Source: Piscinibacter sp. XHJ-5 (GTDB lineage Bacteria > Pseudomonadota > Gammaproteobacteria > Burkholderiales > Burkholderiaceae_C). From it: 64,000 nucleotides of DNA. The position numbers and the translations under genes were made by a program. How positions within the stretch are numbered: the first letter of the stretch is position 1; each line of letters begins with the position of its first letter. The stretch is from NCBI RefSeq assembly GCF_029855045.1, contig NZ_CP123228.1:3286001-3350000 (forward strand), read 5' to 3'. The notes under the pieces are model-generated. The model saw nothing but the letters and a program-made list of their open reading frames with translations. It did not search any database and was not told the origin of the DNA. Of the stretch, positions 44,344-53,921 are shown one piece after another.

Positions 44344-45255
44344 ATGAGCATCCCCTCCCCGATCCATGGCGCCGTCGCGCTCACGCACTGGGGCGTGATC
44401 CGAGCGCGCGGCGACGATGCCGCGAGCTTTCTGCACAGCCAGCTGACCCACGATTTCACTGGCCTCGGGCTGTCCGAGGCGAGGCTGGCCGGCTACTGCT
44501 CCGCCAAGGGACGCCTGCTCGCCAGCTTCGTCGCGTGGAAGGCGTCCCACGACGACATCCTGCTGGCCTGCCATGCGAGCGTGCTGCCCGCCGCACTGAA
44601 GCGCCTGTCGATGTTCGTGCTGCGCGCCAAGTGCAAGCTGAGCGATGCATCGGCCGAGGTGCCGCTGTTCGGGCAAGTGTCGTCGTCCGAGCCGATCGAC
44701 GTCTGGGGCAAGACCGATGCCGAAGGCGGCGCCATCGTGAGGCTGCCCGATGCAGCGGGTGCGGCGCGGCTGCTCGTCGCCGCCCCGCAAGAGCCGCAAG
44801 CCGATTCCCTGTCGCTCGACACCTGGCGCTGGCTCGAGGTGCAGAGCGGCGTGCCCGTCATCGAAGCGGCGACCGTGGAGCAGTTCGTGCCGCAGATGCT
44901 CAATTTCGAGCTCGTCGGCGGCGTCAGTTTCCAGAAGGGCTGCTACCCGGGCCAGGAGATCGTCGCGCGGGCGCAGTACCGCGGCACCGTGAAGCGCCGC
45001 ATGTTCCTTTTCGACATCAGCGGCGAGGCCAAGGCAGGCCAGGAGGTGTTCCACAGCGCCGACCCCGGACAGCCCGCCGGCCTGATCGCCAATGCAGCGC
45101 CTTCACCCGACGGCGCGACGACGAGCGCGCTCGCCGAAGTGAAGCTCGCCGCGCTGGAGGGCGGCAGCCTGCACCTCGGCGCTGCGGACGGTCCGCTGCT
45201 GATGCGACGCCCCCTGCCCTACGCCGTGCCGATCGATGCCGAGCAGGCCGTGTGA
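44344..45255 (+). CDS. ygfZ: Folate-binding Fe-S cluster repair protein YgfZ
   Basis: A 303-residue protein of the GcvT-like fold. The signature KGCYPGQEIVAR with the essential cysteine is near residue 200, and LHSQLTHDFTGL with YCSAKGRLLASF lie in the N-terminal half. YgfZ helps make or repair certain iron-sulfur enzymes with tetrahydrofolate. The ATG at 44344 is 57 bp from the divergent mltG gene, the usual neighbour in Burkholderiales. A DUF4936 gene follows, also typical. Confidence 0.92.
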   Translation: MSIPSPIHGAVALTHWGVIRARGDDAASFLHSQLTHDFTGLGLSEARLAGYCSAKGRLLASFVAWKASHDDILLACHASVLPAALKRLSMFVLRAKCKLSDASAEVPLFGQVSSSEPIDVWGKTDAEGGAIVRLPDAAGAARLLVAAPQEPQADSLSLDTWRWLEVQSGVPVIEAATVEQFVPQMLNFELVGGVSFQKGCYPGQEIVARAQYRGTVKRRMFLFDISGEAKAGQEVFHSADPGQPAGLIANAAPSPDGATTSALAEVKLAALEGGSLHLGAADGPLLMRRPLPYAVPIDAEQAV

Positions 45256-45295
45256 CGGGCACGGCGCGGCAACAGTTCACGCTGCACGTTGCTTC

Positions 45296-45601
45296 ATGCG
45301 CGAGCTGTTCATCTACTATCGAATTCCGAGCGCGGCGGCGGACGAGGCACTCGCTGCAGCGCTGGCGCTGCAGGCCCGCCTGCGACAGCGCCATCCCGGC
45401 TTGACGGCGCGCCTGCTGCGCCGTCCCGACGACGCGAACGAGCAGCAGACCTGGATGGAGACCTACGCCTACCTCCGCGACACCGAGCCGGCCGGCGTGA
45501 CGTCGGCGCTCGAAGCCGAGATCGCCGACGAGGCGCGCGTGCTCGCCCCTTTCATCGCCGGCGCCCGCCACACGGAGGTATTCATTCCATGTGCCTCGTA
45601 G
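45296..45601 (+). CDS. DUF4936 family protein
   Basis: A 101-residue protein beginning MRELFIYYRIPSAAADEAL with a WMETYAYL segment, as in DUF4936 proteins of Burkholderiales, which are usually found between ygfZ and the NRDE gene as here. The length and alternating pattern suggest a small alpha/beta fold. Function unknown. The last codons overlap the start of the NRDE gene by 13 bp. Confidence 0.8.
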   Translation: MRELFIYYRIPSAAADEALAAALALQARLRQRHPGLTARLLRRPDDANEQQTWMETYAYLRDTEPAGVTSALEAEIADEARVLAPFIAGARHTEVFIPCAS

Positions 45602-46551
45602 CGCTGGCCATCGACCACAGCCGCCGCTTTCCGCTCGTGGTGGCGGCCAATCGCGACGAGTTCTTCAGTCGTCCGGCGGCCCGGCTGACCTGGTGGACGC
45701 CCGAGGCCGGCGGCCCGGCCGTCCTGAGCGGGCGCGACCTCGAATCGGGCGGCACGTGGATGGGGCTCACCGCCGAAGGGCGGCTGGCCATGGTGACCAA
45801 CGTGCGCGATCCCAGCCGCAACGACAAGGCCGCGCCCTCGCGCGGGCGGATCGTGCCGGAGTGGCTGGGTGCACGCGAGCGCAGCGACCGGTTCTGGATG
45901 CGCAGCGCGCTGTGCGGCTACAACGGCTTCAACCTGCTGGCCTTCGACTTCCGCCTGGGCGAGTGCTTCTGGGGCTCCAATGTCAGCGGACAGACCGTTC
46001 GACTGGACCGCGGCCTGCACGGCCTGTCCAACGCCGGGCTGAACACGCCGTGGCCCAAGGTCGAGGCGCTGAAGCGGCGCCTGCGCGAGGCGATGGCCGA
46101 AACCGACAGCGTCGATGCGCTGTCGCTGCGGCTGTTCGAGGCGCTGGCCGACCGCAGCGAAGCGCCCGACGAACTGCTGCCCGGCACCGGAGTGCCGCTC
46201 GACTGGGAGCGCCGCCTGTCGGCCGCCTTCATCCGCATCCCCGACCGCGGCTATGGCACGCGCTGCTCCACGCTGATCATCACCGAGCGCGTGTCGCGTC
46301 ACCTGGTGACGCACGTCTTCGAGCGCAGCTTCAGCCCGACCGGCGTCGCGCTGCTGCGCCGCTCGATGCTGAAGAACTGGCCGCCGCGCTACACCACCGA
46401 CGAGACCAAGGTGTTCACGCCCAGTGCGCAGGAGGTGGTGTCGGAGTCGGAAGTGCCCGTCGACGCTTCGCAGCCCGCGAAGCGAATGCGGGTGCGCAGC
46501 CTGCTGAAGCCCGAGCCCGCCAAGAAGCGGCGCCGCGCACCGGCGCTCTGA
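45589..46551 (+). CDS. NRDE-family protein (TANGO2 type)
   Basis: A 320-residue protein that starts MCLVALAIDHSRRFPLVVAANRDEFFSRP, which holds the N-terminal cysteine and the NRDE motif of the family. Other landmarks are GGTWMGLTAEGRLAMVTNVR, YNGFNLLAFD and GLSNAGLNTPWPKV. The N-terminal Cys after Met removal suggests an Ntn-hydrolase-like fold. The animal relative TANGO2 has been linked to haem and lipid handling; the bacterial role is unknown. The C-terminal 40 residues are a basic tail (AKRMRVRSLLKPEPAKKRRR). Confidence 0.87.
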   Translation: MCLVALAIDHSRRFPLVVAANRDEFFSRPAARLTWWTPEAGGPAVLSGRDLESGGTWMGLTAEGRLAMVTNVRDPSRNDKAAPSRGRIVPEWLGARERSDRFWMRSALCGYNGFNLLAFDFRLGECFWGSNVSGQTVRLDRGLHGLSNAGLNTPWPKVEALKRRLREAMAETDSVDALSLRLFEALADRSEAPDELLPGTGVPLDWERRLSAAFIRIPDRGYGTRCSTLIITERVSRHLVTHVFERSFSPTGVALLRRSMLKNWPPRYTTDETKVFTPSAQEVVSESEVPVDASQPAKRMRVRSLLKPEPAKKRRRAPAL

Positions 46552-47409
46552 TCACAGCGCCCGCACCATCTCCACGTGCGGGATGCCCGCCTCTTCGAAC
46601 ACTTCCCCGCGCTCGCTGAACCCGGCTCGCGCGTAGAACGGCGCCGCCGACATCTGCGCATGCAGGATGACCTCGCGATCGCCTCGAGCGCGCGCAGCCT
46701 TCATCAGCGCGTCGAGCACGCTGCGCCCGACCCGGCTGCCGCGCATGGTCTGCACGACCGCCATGCGGCCGATCTTTGCGACGCCAGGCACGTGCTCCAG
46801 CAGGCGGCCCGTCGCCAAAGGCATGCCGAGCCGGTTGACCGCCACGGCGTGCACGCAGCCCGCGTCGGCCTCGTCCCATTCCATCTCGGCCGGGATCTTC
46901 TGCTCGTCGACGAACACCGCCGTGCGGATGGCCTGCGCGTCGCGCCCCAGGTCGTCCCACGAGCCGACGCGCACGTCGACCATGGCCTTGCCGCTCTCGA
47001 AGGCCTGAAGCACGTCGCGCAACTCCTGCGGCACCGGCTTCGAACGCTGCGTCGATGGATCGGCGAAGACGTACACCAACTCGCCTGACACCAGCAACTC
47101 CTCGTTGCGGAACACCGCGGCGACGAAGGTCATCGACGAGGTGCCGATGCGCATGCAGCGTACGCCGACGTCCAGCAGGTCGTCCAGGCGCCCCGAGCCT
47201 TCGAATTCGACGGTCGCCTTGCGCACGAACAGGTCGCCGTTCAGGTACGCCAGCGTCTTCTCGTAGGGCAGCGCGAGTGCGCGCCAGTAGCCGGTGACCG
47301 CGGTATCGAAGTACATCAGGTAATGACCGTTGAAGACGATCTTCTGCTGGTCGATCTCGGCCCAGCGCACGCGCAGGCGCTCGAAGAACCGGAATTCGCT
47401 TCTCTTCAT
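46552..47409 (-). CDS. Fusion of 4HBT-type acyl-CoA thioesterase and GNAT acetyltransferase
   Basis: A 285-residue two-domain protein. Residues 5-130 form a hot-dog thioesterase (RVRWAEIDQQKIVFNGHYLMYFDTA, with the catalytic-type Asp in the YbgC/FadM pattern). Residues 140-285 form a GNAT domain of the ElaA kind (VGSWDDLGRDAQAIRTAVFVDEQKIP, then MAVVQTMRGSRVGRSVLDALM for acetyl-CoA binding). The order is thioesterase first, opposite to E. coli YiiD. The ATG at 47409 overlaps the stop of the upstream esterase gene. The substrates are unknown; linking acyl-CoA hydrolysis to acyl transfer is plausible. Confidence 0.83.
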   Translation of the reverse strand: MKRSEFRFFERLRVRWAEIDQQKIVFNGHYLMYFDTAVTGYWRALALPYEKTLAYLNGDLFVRKATVEFEGSGRLDDLLDVGVRCMRIGTSSMTFVAAVFRNEELLVSGELVYVFADPSTQRSKPVPQELRDVLQAFESGKAMVDVRVGSWDDLGRDAQAIRTAVFVDEQKIPAEMEWDEADAGCVHAVAVNRLGMPLATGRLLEHVPGVAKIGRMAVVQTMRGSRVGRSVLDALMKAARARGDREVILHAQMSAAPFYARAGFSERGEVFEEAGIPHVEMVRAL

Positions 47410-48344
47410 GGCTCGAAGGCCTCCTTCAATGCGTGGGCTGCGGCGTCCTGCGCCGCCGCTGCTTCGGGCAGCATCCGGCCCATCTTGATGAAATCGTGCG
47501 TCACTCCGCGGTACAGCTCGAGTCGCACGTCGACGTGGGACGCACGCAGTCGATCCGCATAGGCGATGCCTTCGTCGACCAGGGGATCGCATTCGGCCAG
47601 CACCACGCAGGCGGGGGCCACACCGTCCAGGTCCTCCGCTTCCAGGGGCGCGAAGCGCCAGTCGGTGCGCTGGGCTGGATCGATGTAGTGGGCGAAGAAC
47701 CACTCGATGTCCGCCGCTTCCAGCAGGAAGCCGTGCGCGAAGCGCCGGTGAGACGCCGTGTCGGCGTGGGCCGTCGTCCCCGGCGTGATCAGCAGCTGCA
47801 GACGCAGTGCCAGCCCGGCATCGCGCGCCTGGATGGCGGCCACGGCGGCGAGCGTGCCGCCCGCGCTGTCGCCGGCGACGGCGAGGCGACGCCGGTCCAG
47901 TCCGACGGTGTCGCCGTGCGCTGCCAGCCATTGCAGCGCGTCCCAGGTGTCATTCACCGCCACCGGAAAGCGGTGTTCCGGCGCCAGCCGGTAGTCCAGC
48001 GCGAGCACCGCCGCGCCGCTGCGCGACGCGAGTTGCCGGCACAGGCTGTCGTGTGTCTCCAGGCTGCCGATCGTGAATCCGCCACCGTGCACGTACAGAA
48101 GCACGGGCAGCGCGCCGGTCGACGGCGCATACAGGCGGGCAGGCAGCGCTGCACCGTCGCGCGACGGGATGACGAGGTTCTCCACACGGGCAAGCGGCGC
48201 ACGCGCCGGCTCCAGCACCTCGGCAGCGGCCTCGTACGCAGCCCGTGCGTCGTGCACGCTCTGCGTGTGGAAGGGAGGACGCCGGGCGCGGCGGATGCGC
48301 TCGAGCACACCGGCCATGCGGGCGGTCAGCAGATGAGTCGTCAA
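47406..48344 (-). CDS. Alpha/beta hydrolase of the hormone-sensitive lipase family
   Basis: A 312-residue esterase. HGGGFTIGS (residues about 90-98) is the oxyanion-hole motif, GDSAGG holds the nucleophile serine, CDPLVDEG holds the aspartate and GVTHDF the histidine, so the triad is complete. HSL-type esterases hydrolyse short- to medium-chain esters. It is coupled by a 4-bp overlap to the thioesterase-GNAT gene, which suggests related acyl metabolism. Confidence 0.88.
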   Translation of the reverse strand: MTTHLLTARMAGVLERIRRARRPPFHTQSVHDARAAYEAAAEVLEPARAPLARVENLVIPSRDGAALPARLYAPSTGALPVLLYVHGGGFTIGSLETHDSLCRQLASRSGAAVLALDYRLAPEHRFPVAVNDTWDALQWLAAHGDTVGLDRRRLAVAGDSAGGTLAAVAAIQARDAGLALRLQLLITPGTTAHADTASHRRFAHGFLLEAADIEWFFAHYIDPAQRTDWRFAPLEAEDLDGVAPACVVLAECDPLVDEGIAYADRLRASHVDVRLELYRGVTHDFIKMGRMLPEAAAAQDAAAHALKEAFEP

Positions 48345-48419
48345 GGGTCGGGGTCAACCGGTGGCGCCGATGAGGAGTCGAGAGGATACTCGGGGCCCCC
48401 CGCCAATGCCCCGCATGCC

Positions 48420-49568
48420 ATGGCCTTCATCCAGTACATCACTCAGGTGCATCTCGATTTCGGCGCGGTGCAGCGGCTGCCCCAGGAATGCGAGCGCATC
48501 GGCATGCAGCATCCGCTGGTGGTCACCGATGCCGGCGTGCGCGCTGCCGGCGTGCTCGACAAGGCGCTGGCCGCGCTGGGCGCCACGCCGTACCAGGTAT
48601 TCGACCAGACGCCATCCAACCCCAATGAAGCTGCCGTGCGCGCCGCCGCGCAGCTCTACGGCACCTACAAGTGCGACGGCCTCATCGCGGTGGGCGGCGG
48701 CTCCAGCATCGACCTCGCCAAGGGTGTCGCCATCGCGGCGACACACGAGGGTCCGCTGAAGACTTACGCGACCATCGAAGGCGGCAGCGCGAAGATCACC
48801 GAACGCGTTGCGCCCGTCATCGCGGTGCCGACCACTGCGGGCACGGGCAGCGAGGTCGCGCGCGGCGCCATCGTCATCGTCGAAGACGGCCGCAAGCTCG
48901 GCTTTCACAGCTGGCACCTGGTGCCCAAGGTGGCGGTGTGCGATCCCGACCTCACCAGCGGCCTGCCGCCGCTGCTCACCGCCGCCACCGGCATGGATGC
49001 GATCGCGCACTGCATGGAGACCTTCATGGCGAGCGCAGTCAATCCGCCCGCCGACGGCATCGCGCTCGACGGCCTGGAACGCGGCTGGGCGCACATCGAG
49101 CGCGCCACCCGCAATGGCGATGACCGCGATGCCCGCTGGAACATGATGAGCGCCAGCATGCAGGGCGCGTTGGCCTTTCAGAAGGGGCTGGGCTGCGTGC
49201 ATTCGCTGAGCCACAGCCTGGGCGGAGCCGATCCTCGGCTGCACCACGGCACCTTGAACGCCCTGTTCCTGCCGGCGGTGGTGCGCTTCAACGCGAGCGC
49301 CGAATCGATGGTCAAGGACCGCCGCCTCGCGCGCATGGCCCACGCGATGGGGCTGGGCTCGTGCGATTCGCAGGGCACGCAGATCGCCGAGGCGATCCGC
49401 GAGATGAACGCCCGGCTGGGACTGCCCGCGGGCCTCGCGGCTCTGGGCGTCACGGTCGAGCTGTTCGATCGCCTCATCGCCGGCGCGCTCGCCGACCATT
49501 GCCACAAGACCAACCCGCGCATCGCCACCGCCGACGACTATCGCGAGATGCTGCAAGCGTCCATGTGA
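48420..49568 (+). CDS. Iron-containing alcohol dehydrogenase
   Basis: A 382-residue group III dehydrogenase. The NAD(P)-binding stretch GLIAVGGGSSIDLAKGVAIAA is near residue 90 and PTTAGTGSEV near residue 140. Metal ligands fall in the ATGMDAIAHCMETFM and GLGCVHSLSHSLGG / RLHHGTLNALFLP segments, with all histidines present. It oxidises an alcohol or reduces an aldehyde with NAD(P)H. It is divergent from the esterase gene (75-bp gap). A terminator belonging to the opposite gene follows its stop. Confidence 0.88.
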   Translation: MAFIQYITQVHLDFGAVQRLPQECERIGMQHPLVVTDAGVRAAGVLDKALAALGATPYQVFDQTPSNPNEAAVRAAAQLYGTYKCDGLIAVGGGSSIDLAKGVAIAATHEGPLKTYATIEGGSAKITERVAPVIAVPTTAGTGSEVARGAIVIVEDGRKLGFHSWHLVPKVAVCDPDLTSGLPPLLTAATGMDAIAHCMETFMASAVNPPADGIALDGLERGWAHIERATRNGDDRDARWNMMSASMQGALAFQKGLGCVHSLSHSLGGADPRLHHGTLNALFLPAVVRFNASAESMVKDRRLARMAHAMGLGSCDSQGTQIAEAIREMNARLGLPAGLAALGVTVELFDRLIAGALADHCHKTNPRIATADDYREMLQASM

Positions 49569-49625
49569 TCTGGCGTCGCCCTATCGCAAATCTCGCCGTC
49601 CGGCGCACCGCCCGAGGCGGTCGTG

Positions 49626-49659
49626 AAAAAGCCCGGTTGCGGGAGCGCAGACCGGGCTT
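49626..49659 (-). terminator. Rho-independent terminator of aceA
   Basis: On the minus strand AAGCCCGGT and ACCGGGCTT form a 9-bp perfect stem (plus 49629-49637 and 49651-49659) around a 13-base loop, followed by a run of five T. It begins 33 bp after the isocitrate lyase stop. On the plus strand it could also end the dehydrogenase transcript, but without a T-run there. Confidence 0.85.
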
Positions 49660-49691
49660 GTCGGCTGGTGTGCGGCCGCGAGCCGCACTGC

Positions 49692-50990
<1,299 letters not shown>

Positions 50991-51239
50991 GACGAATCTC
51001 CAGAGGTGGTGGGGAAGACGAAGAGCGAAATCTCTGGCCTCAAGAATACAAACCGGGCCCGCGTGTGGGAACACTTATGTCTTATAGAAGACTGAAAAAT
51101 AAGTAGTTATAAATCAACCCCTTAGGGCATCCATTGCATGATGCGGAATGTCGTTTACCGTAATGGAAAATCTTGCGGCGCTGCAGCATGCCTCCATTCC
51201 ATCATGTGGAACCGTGTTTTCTGATCCTGAAATGGACGC

Positions 51240-51959
51240 TCACGGCCGCCCGGACGCCGTGTCCGCGAAGGCCAGCCATCGTGCGTAGACGCGATCCGCG
51301 AGCGCTTGCTGAAGCCGCAGGCGTCGACCCGCGTCGTTGAGCATCGTCGGGCCGTCGTGGACCGTCGGCGCATGCGATGCAGCCAGGAAACGCTCGTCGT
51401 GCGCCGCCACCCACGCGCGCAGCTTGGCGTCGTCGAGCTCGACATGAAACTGCATCGCCAGGTGCGGCCCGACAGCGAAGGCCTGGTGCGGGCAAGCTCC
51501 GCTGGATGCCAGCAGCTGCGCTCTCGGGGGCAGCTCGAAGGCGTCGTAGTGCCACTGGAACACGACCGGTTCGGGCGAGTCGCCGAACCACGTGGCCGCT
51601 GCAGGCCCTACAACCCGGATCGGATGCCAGCCGATCTCGGGAGCCGGCGACGGGACCACTTTCGCACCGAGCGCGCGCGCCATCAACTGCCCGCCCAGGC
51701 AATGACCGAGCACGGGCACATCGGCATCGATGGCGTCGAGGATCAGTCGCTCGGCGTGGCGCAGCGACGGCAGCGGGTCGTTCGCGCTCATTTCTCCGCC
51801 CAGCACGGCCATCGCCGCGTAGCCGTCGACCGTGTCCGGAAAATCCTGTCCGGCTTCGGTGTTGAAGACCTCGAAGCGGCGCCCGCGGGCTTGCAGCCAG
51901 CGCGCGAGATAGGCCGGTCCGTCCTGGTGCAGATGCTGCAGGATCAGCACGGGCTTCAT
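51240..51959 (-). CDS. Class I glutamine amidotransferase-like protein
   Basis: A 239-residue GATase1 protein of the GMP-synthase-like type. The nucleophile elbow is GHCLGGQ (Cys near residue 87), and the histidine/glutamate pair is in MQFHVELDD. Such stand-alone proteins may hydrolyse gamma-glutamyl compounds. Its start overlaps the Lrp gene's stop (ATGA). The two are divergent from the polyamine cluster, so it may take part in gamma-glutamyl intermediates handling beside PuuD. Confidence 0.82.
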   Translation of the reverse strand: MKPVLILQHLHQDGPAYLARWLQARGRRFEVFNTEAGQDFPDTVDGYAAMAVLGGEMSANDPLPSLRHAERLILDAIDADVPVLGHCLGGQLMARALGAKVVPSPAPEIGWHPIRVVGPAAATWFGDSPEPVVFQWHYDAFELPPRAQLLASSGACPHQAFAVGPHLAMQFHVELDDAKLRAWVAAHDERFLAASHAPTVHDGPTMLNDAGRRLRLQQALADRVYARWLAFADTASGRP

Positions 51960-52438
51960 TCGATTTCCAGCGCGGTGGTCTTCTTCACGGTGCGCAGCAC
52001 CAGCATCGAGTTCGAGCGCACGACCCCGGGCAGCCGCTCGAGCACCTCGAGGTGGAAGCGTTCCAGGTCGGCTGCATCGTTGTAGGTGAAGCGCAGCAGG
52101 TAGTCGTTGGTGCCGGCAACGTAGTAGCAGTCGAGCACCTGCGGGATGTCGCGCACGGCCTGCTCGAAGGCCGCGATCGCCTTGGGGGTCAGCTTCTCGA
52201 GATTGACGATGGTGAAGCTCGTGCCCGCCTGACCCACCGCCTTCGGATTGACGAGCGCCACGTACTGCGCAATGACGCCGCCGTCTTCCAGCGCCTTCAC
52301 GCGCCGAAGACAGGCCGAAGGCGACAGATGCACCCGCTCGGCCAGCTCGACGTTCGAGAGTTTCCCTTGGACCTGCAGGACCCTCAGGATCGCGCGGTCA
52401 ATCGCATCCAATTTCACCGGCGGGGGTTCTCTTCGCAT
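51956..52438 (-). CDS. Lrp/AsnC-family transcriptional regulator
   Basis: A 160-residue regulator. Residues 8-65 form the helix-turn-helix (LDAIDRAILRVLQVQGKLSN, LSPSACLRRVKALEDGGVI), and residues 75-150 the RAM effector domain (VLDCYYVAGTNDYLLRF). It senses amino acids or related amines. It is divergent from the transaminase-puu genes with 129 bp between, so it is the likely local regulator of that cluster. Confidence 0.88.
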   Translation of the reverse strand: MRREPPPVKLDAIDRAILRVLQVQGKLSNVELAERVHLSPSACLRRVKALEDGGVIAQYVALVNPKAVGQAGTSFTIVNLEKLTPKAIAAFEQAVRDIPQVLDCYYVAGTNDYLLRFTYNDAADLERFHLEVLERLPGVVRSNSMLVLRTVKKTTALEIE

Positions 52439-52567
52439 AATGTGCCGTCAACTGGTCGAAGGCGCGCATGATATTGCGCAGAGGGCTTCCGGCGACGTGA
52501 TTCAGCAAGCAAATTGCCATCGTCCCACACTAGACTGGCTCGTCGCCCTCACCCCTGGAGTTTGCCC

Positions 52568-53872
52568 ATGCCCGACGATATGGACGCCTACTGGATGCCC
52601 TTCACGGCCAACCGCCAGTTCAAGAAGGCGCCTCGCATGCTCTCGCGTGCCGAAGGCATGCATTTCTGGACCCCCGAGGGTCGGCAAGTGCTCGATGCTG
52701 TCGCCGGTCTGTGGTGCGTCAACGCGGGCCACGGCCGCAAGAAGATCGTCGAGGCGATCCAGCGGCAGGCCGCTGAGATGGATTTCGCGCCGCCGTTCAA
52801 CATGGGACACCCCAAGGCCTTCGAGCTCGCGCAGCGGCTGGTCGAGCTGACCCCTCAGGGCATCAAAAAGGTCTTCTTCACCAACTCGGGATCCGAGTCG
52901 GTGGAGACCGCGTTGAAGATGGCGATCGCCTATCACCGCGTGCGCGGCGAAGGCCAGCGCACGCGGCTCATCGGTCGCGAGCGCGGCTACCACGGCGTGA
53001 ACTTCGGCGGAATCTCGGTAGGCGGCATGGTGGCGAACCGCAAGATGTTCGGCACGCTGCTCGCCGGTGTCGACCATCTGCGACACACGCACGATGCGCG
53101 AAACCTCTTCAGCCGCGGCCAGCCCGAACACGGCGTGGAGCTGGCGGACGACCTGGAGCGGCTGGTCGCGCTGCACGACGCCTCGACCATCGCCGCGGTC
53201 ATCGTCGAGCCGGTGGCCGGGTCCACCGGCGTGCTGATCCCGCCCAAGGGCTACCTGCAGCGGCTGCGCGAGATCTGCGACAGGCACGGCATCCTGCTGA
53301 TCTTCGACGAGGTCATCACCGGCTTCGGACGACTCGGCTCACCCTTCGCGGCGACCCATTTCGGCGTGACGCCCGACCTGATGACGGTGGCCAAGGGCCT
53401 GACCAACGGCGCCGTCCCGATGGGCGCCGTGTTCGCCAAGCAGCAGATTCACGATGCCTTCATGAATGGACCCGAGCACCTGATCGAGTTCTTCCACGGC
53501 TACACCTATTCGGCGCACCCCCTCGCGTGCGCGGCCGGCCTGGCCACGATGGAGACCTATGCCGACGAGGGGCTGCTCACGCGCGGCGCCCAGATGGCGG
53601 AGACCTTCCAGTCGGCAGTGCATTCGCTGCGCGACCTGCCCAACGTCATCGATGTGCGCAACATCGGCCTGGTCGGCGGCATCGAGCTGGCCCCGATTGC
53701 CGGCGACCCGGGCAAGCGCGCCTTCTCGGTCTTCCTCGACTGCTGGGAGAAGGGCCTGCTGGTGCGCACCACCGGCGACACGGTGGCGCTGTCGCCGCCG
53801 CTGATCATCGAGAAGCAGCACATCGACCAGATCGTCGGCACGCTGGCCGACGCCATCAAGCGCGCCGCCTGA
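52568..53872 (+). CDS. Omega-amino acid:pyruvate aminotransferase (class III)
   Basis: A 434-residue PLP enzyme. It begins DAYWMPFTANRQFKKAPRML and has FFTNSGSESVETALKMA, GRERGYHGVNFGG, IFDEVITGFGR (the PLP aspartate) and TVAKGLTNGAVPMG (Schiff-base lysine). This pattern fits beta-alanine/omega-amino acid:pyruvate transaminases. It moves the amino group of an omega-amine or beta-alanine to pyruvate. It opens the rightward amine-catabolism cluster next to the divergent Lrp gene. Confidence 0.9.
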   Translation: MPDDMDAYWMPFTANRQFKKAPRMLSRAEGMHFWTPEGRQVLDAVAGLWCVNAGHGRKKIVEAIQRQAAEMDFAPPFNMGHPKAFELAQRLVELTPQGIKKVFFTNSGSESVETALKMAIAYHRVRGEGQRTRLIGRERGYHGVNFGGISVGGMVANRKMFGTLLAGVDHLRHTHDARNLFSRGQPEHGVELADDLERLVALHDASTIAAVIVEPVAGSTGVLIPPKGYLQRLREICDRHGILLIFDEVITGFGRLGSPFAATHFGVTPDLMTVAKGLTNGAVPMGAVFAKQQIHDAFMNGPEHLIEFFHGYTYSAHPLACAAGLATMETYADEGLLTRGAQMAETFQSAVHSLRDLPNVIDVRNIGLVGGIELAPIAGDPGKRAFSVFLDCWEKGLLVRTTGDTVALSPPLIIEKQHIDQIVGTLADAIKRAA

Positions 53873-53921
53873 ACGCGACCGCCTGCCACACCCGACCGAG
53901 GGCCTGCCTAGCGCATACCGT

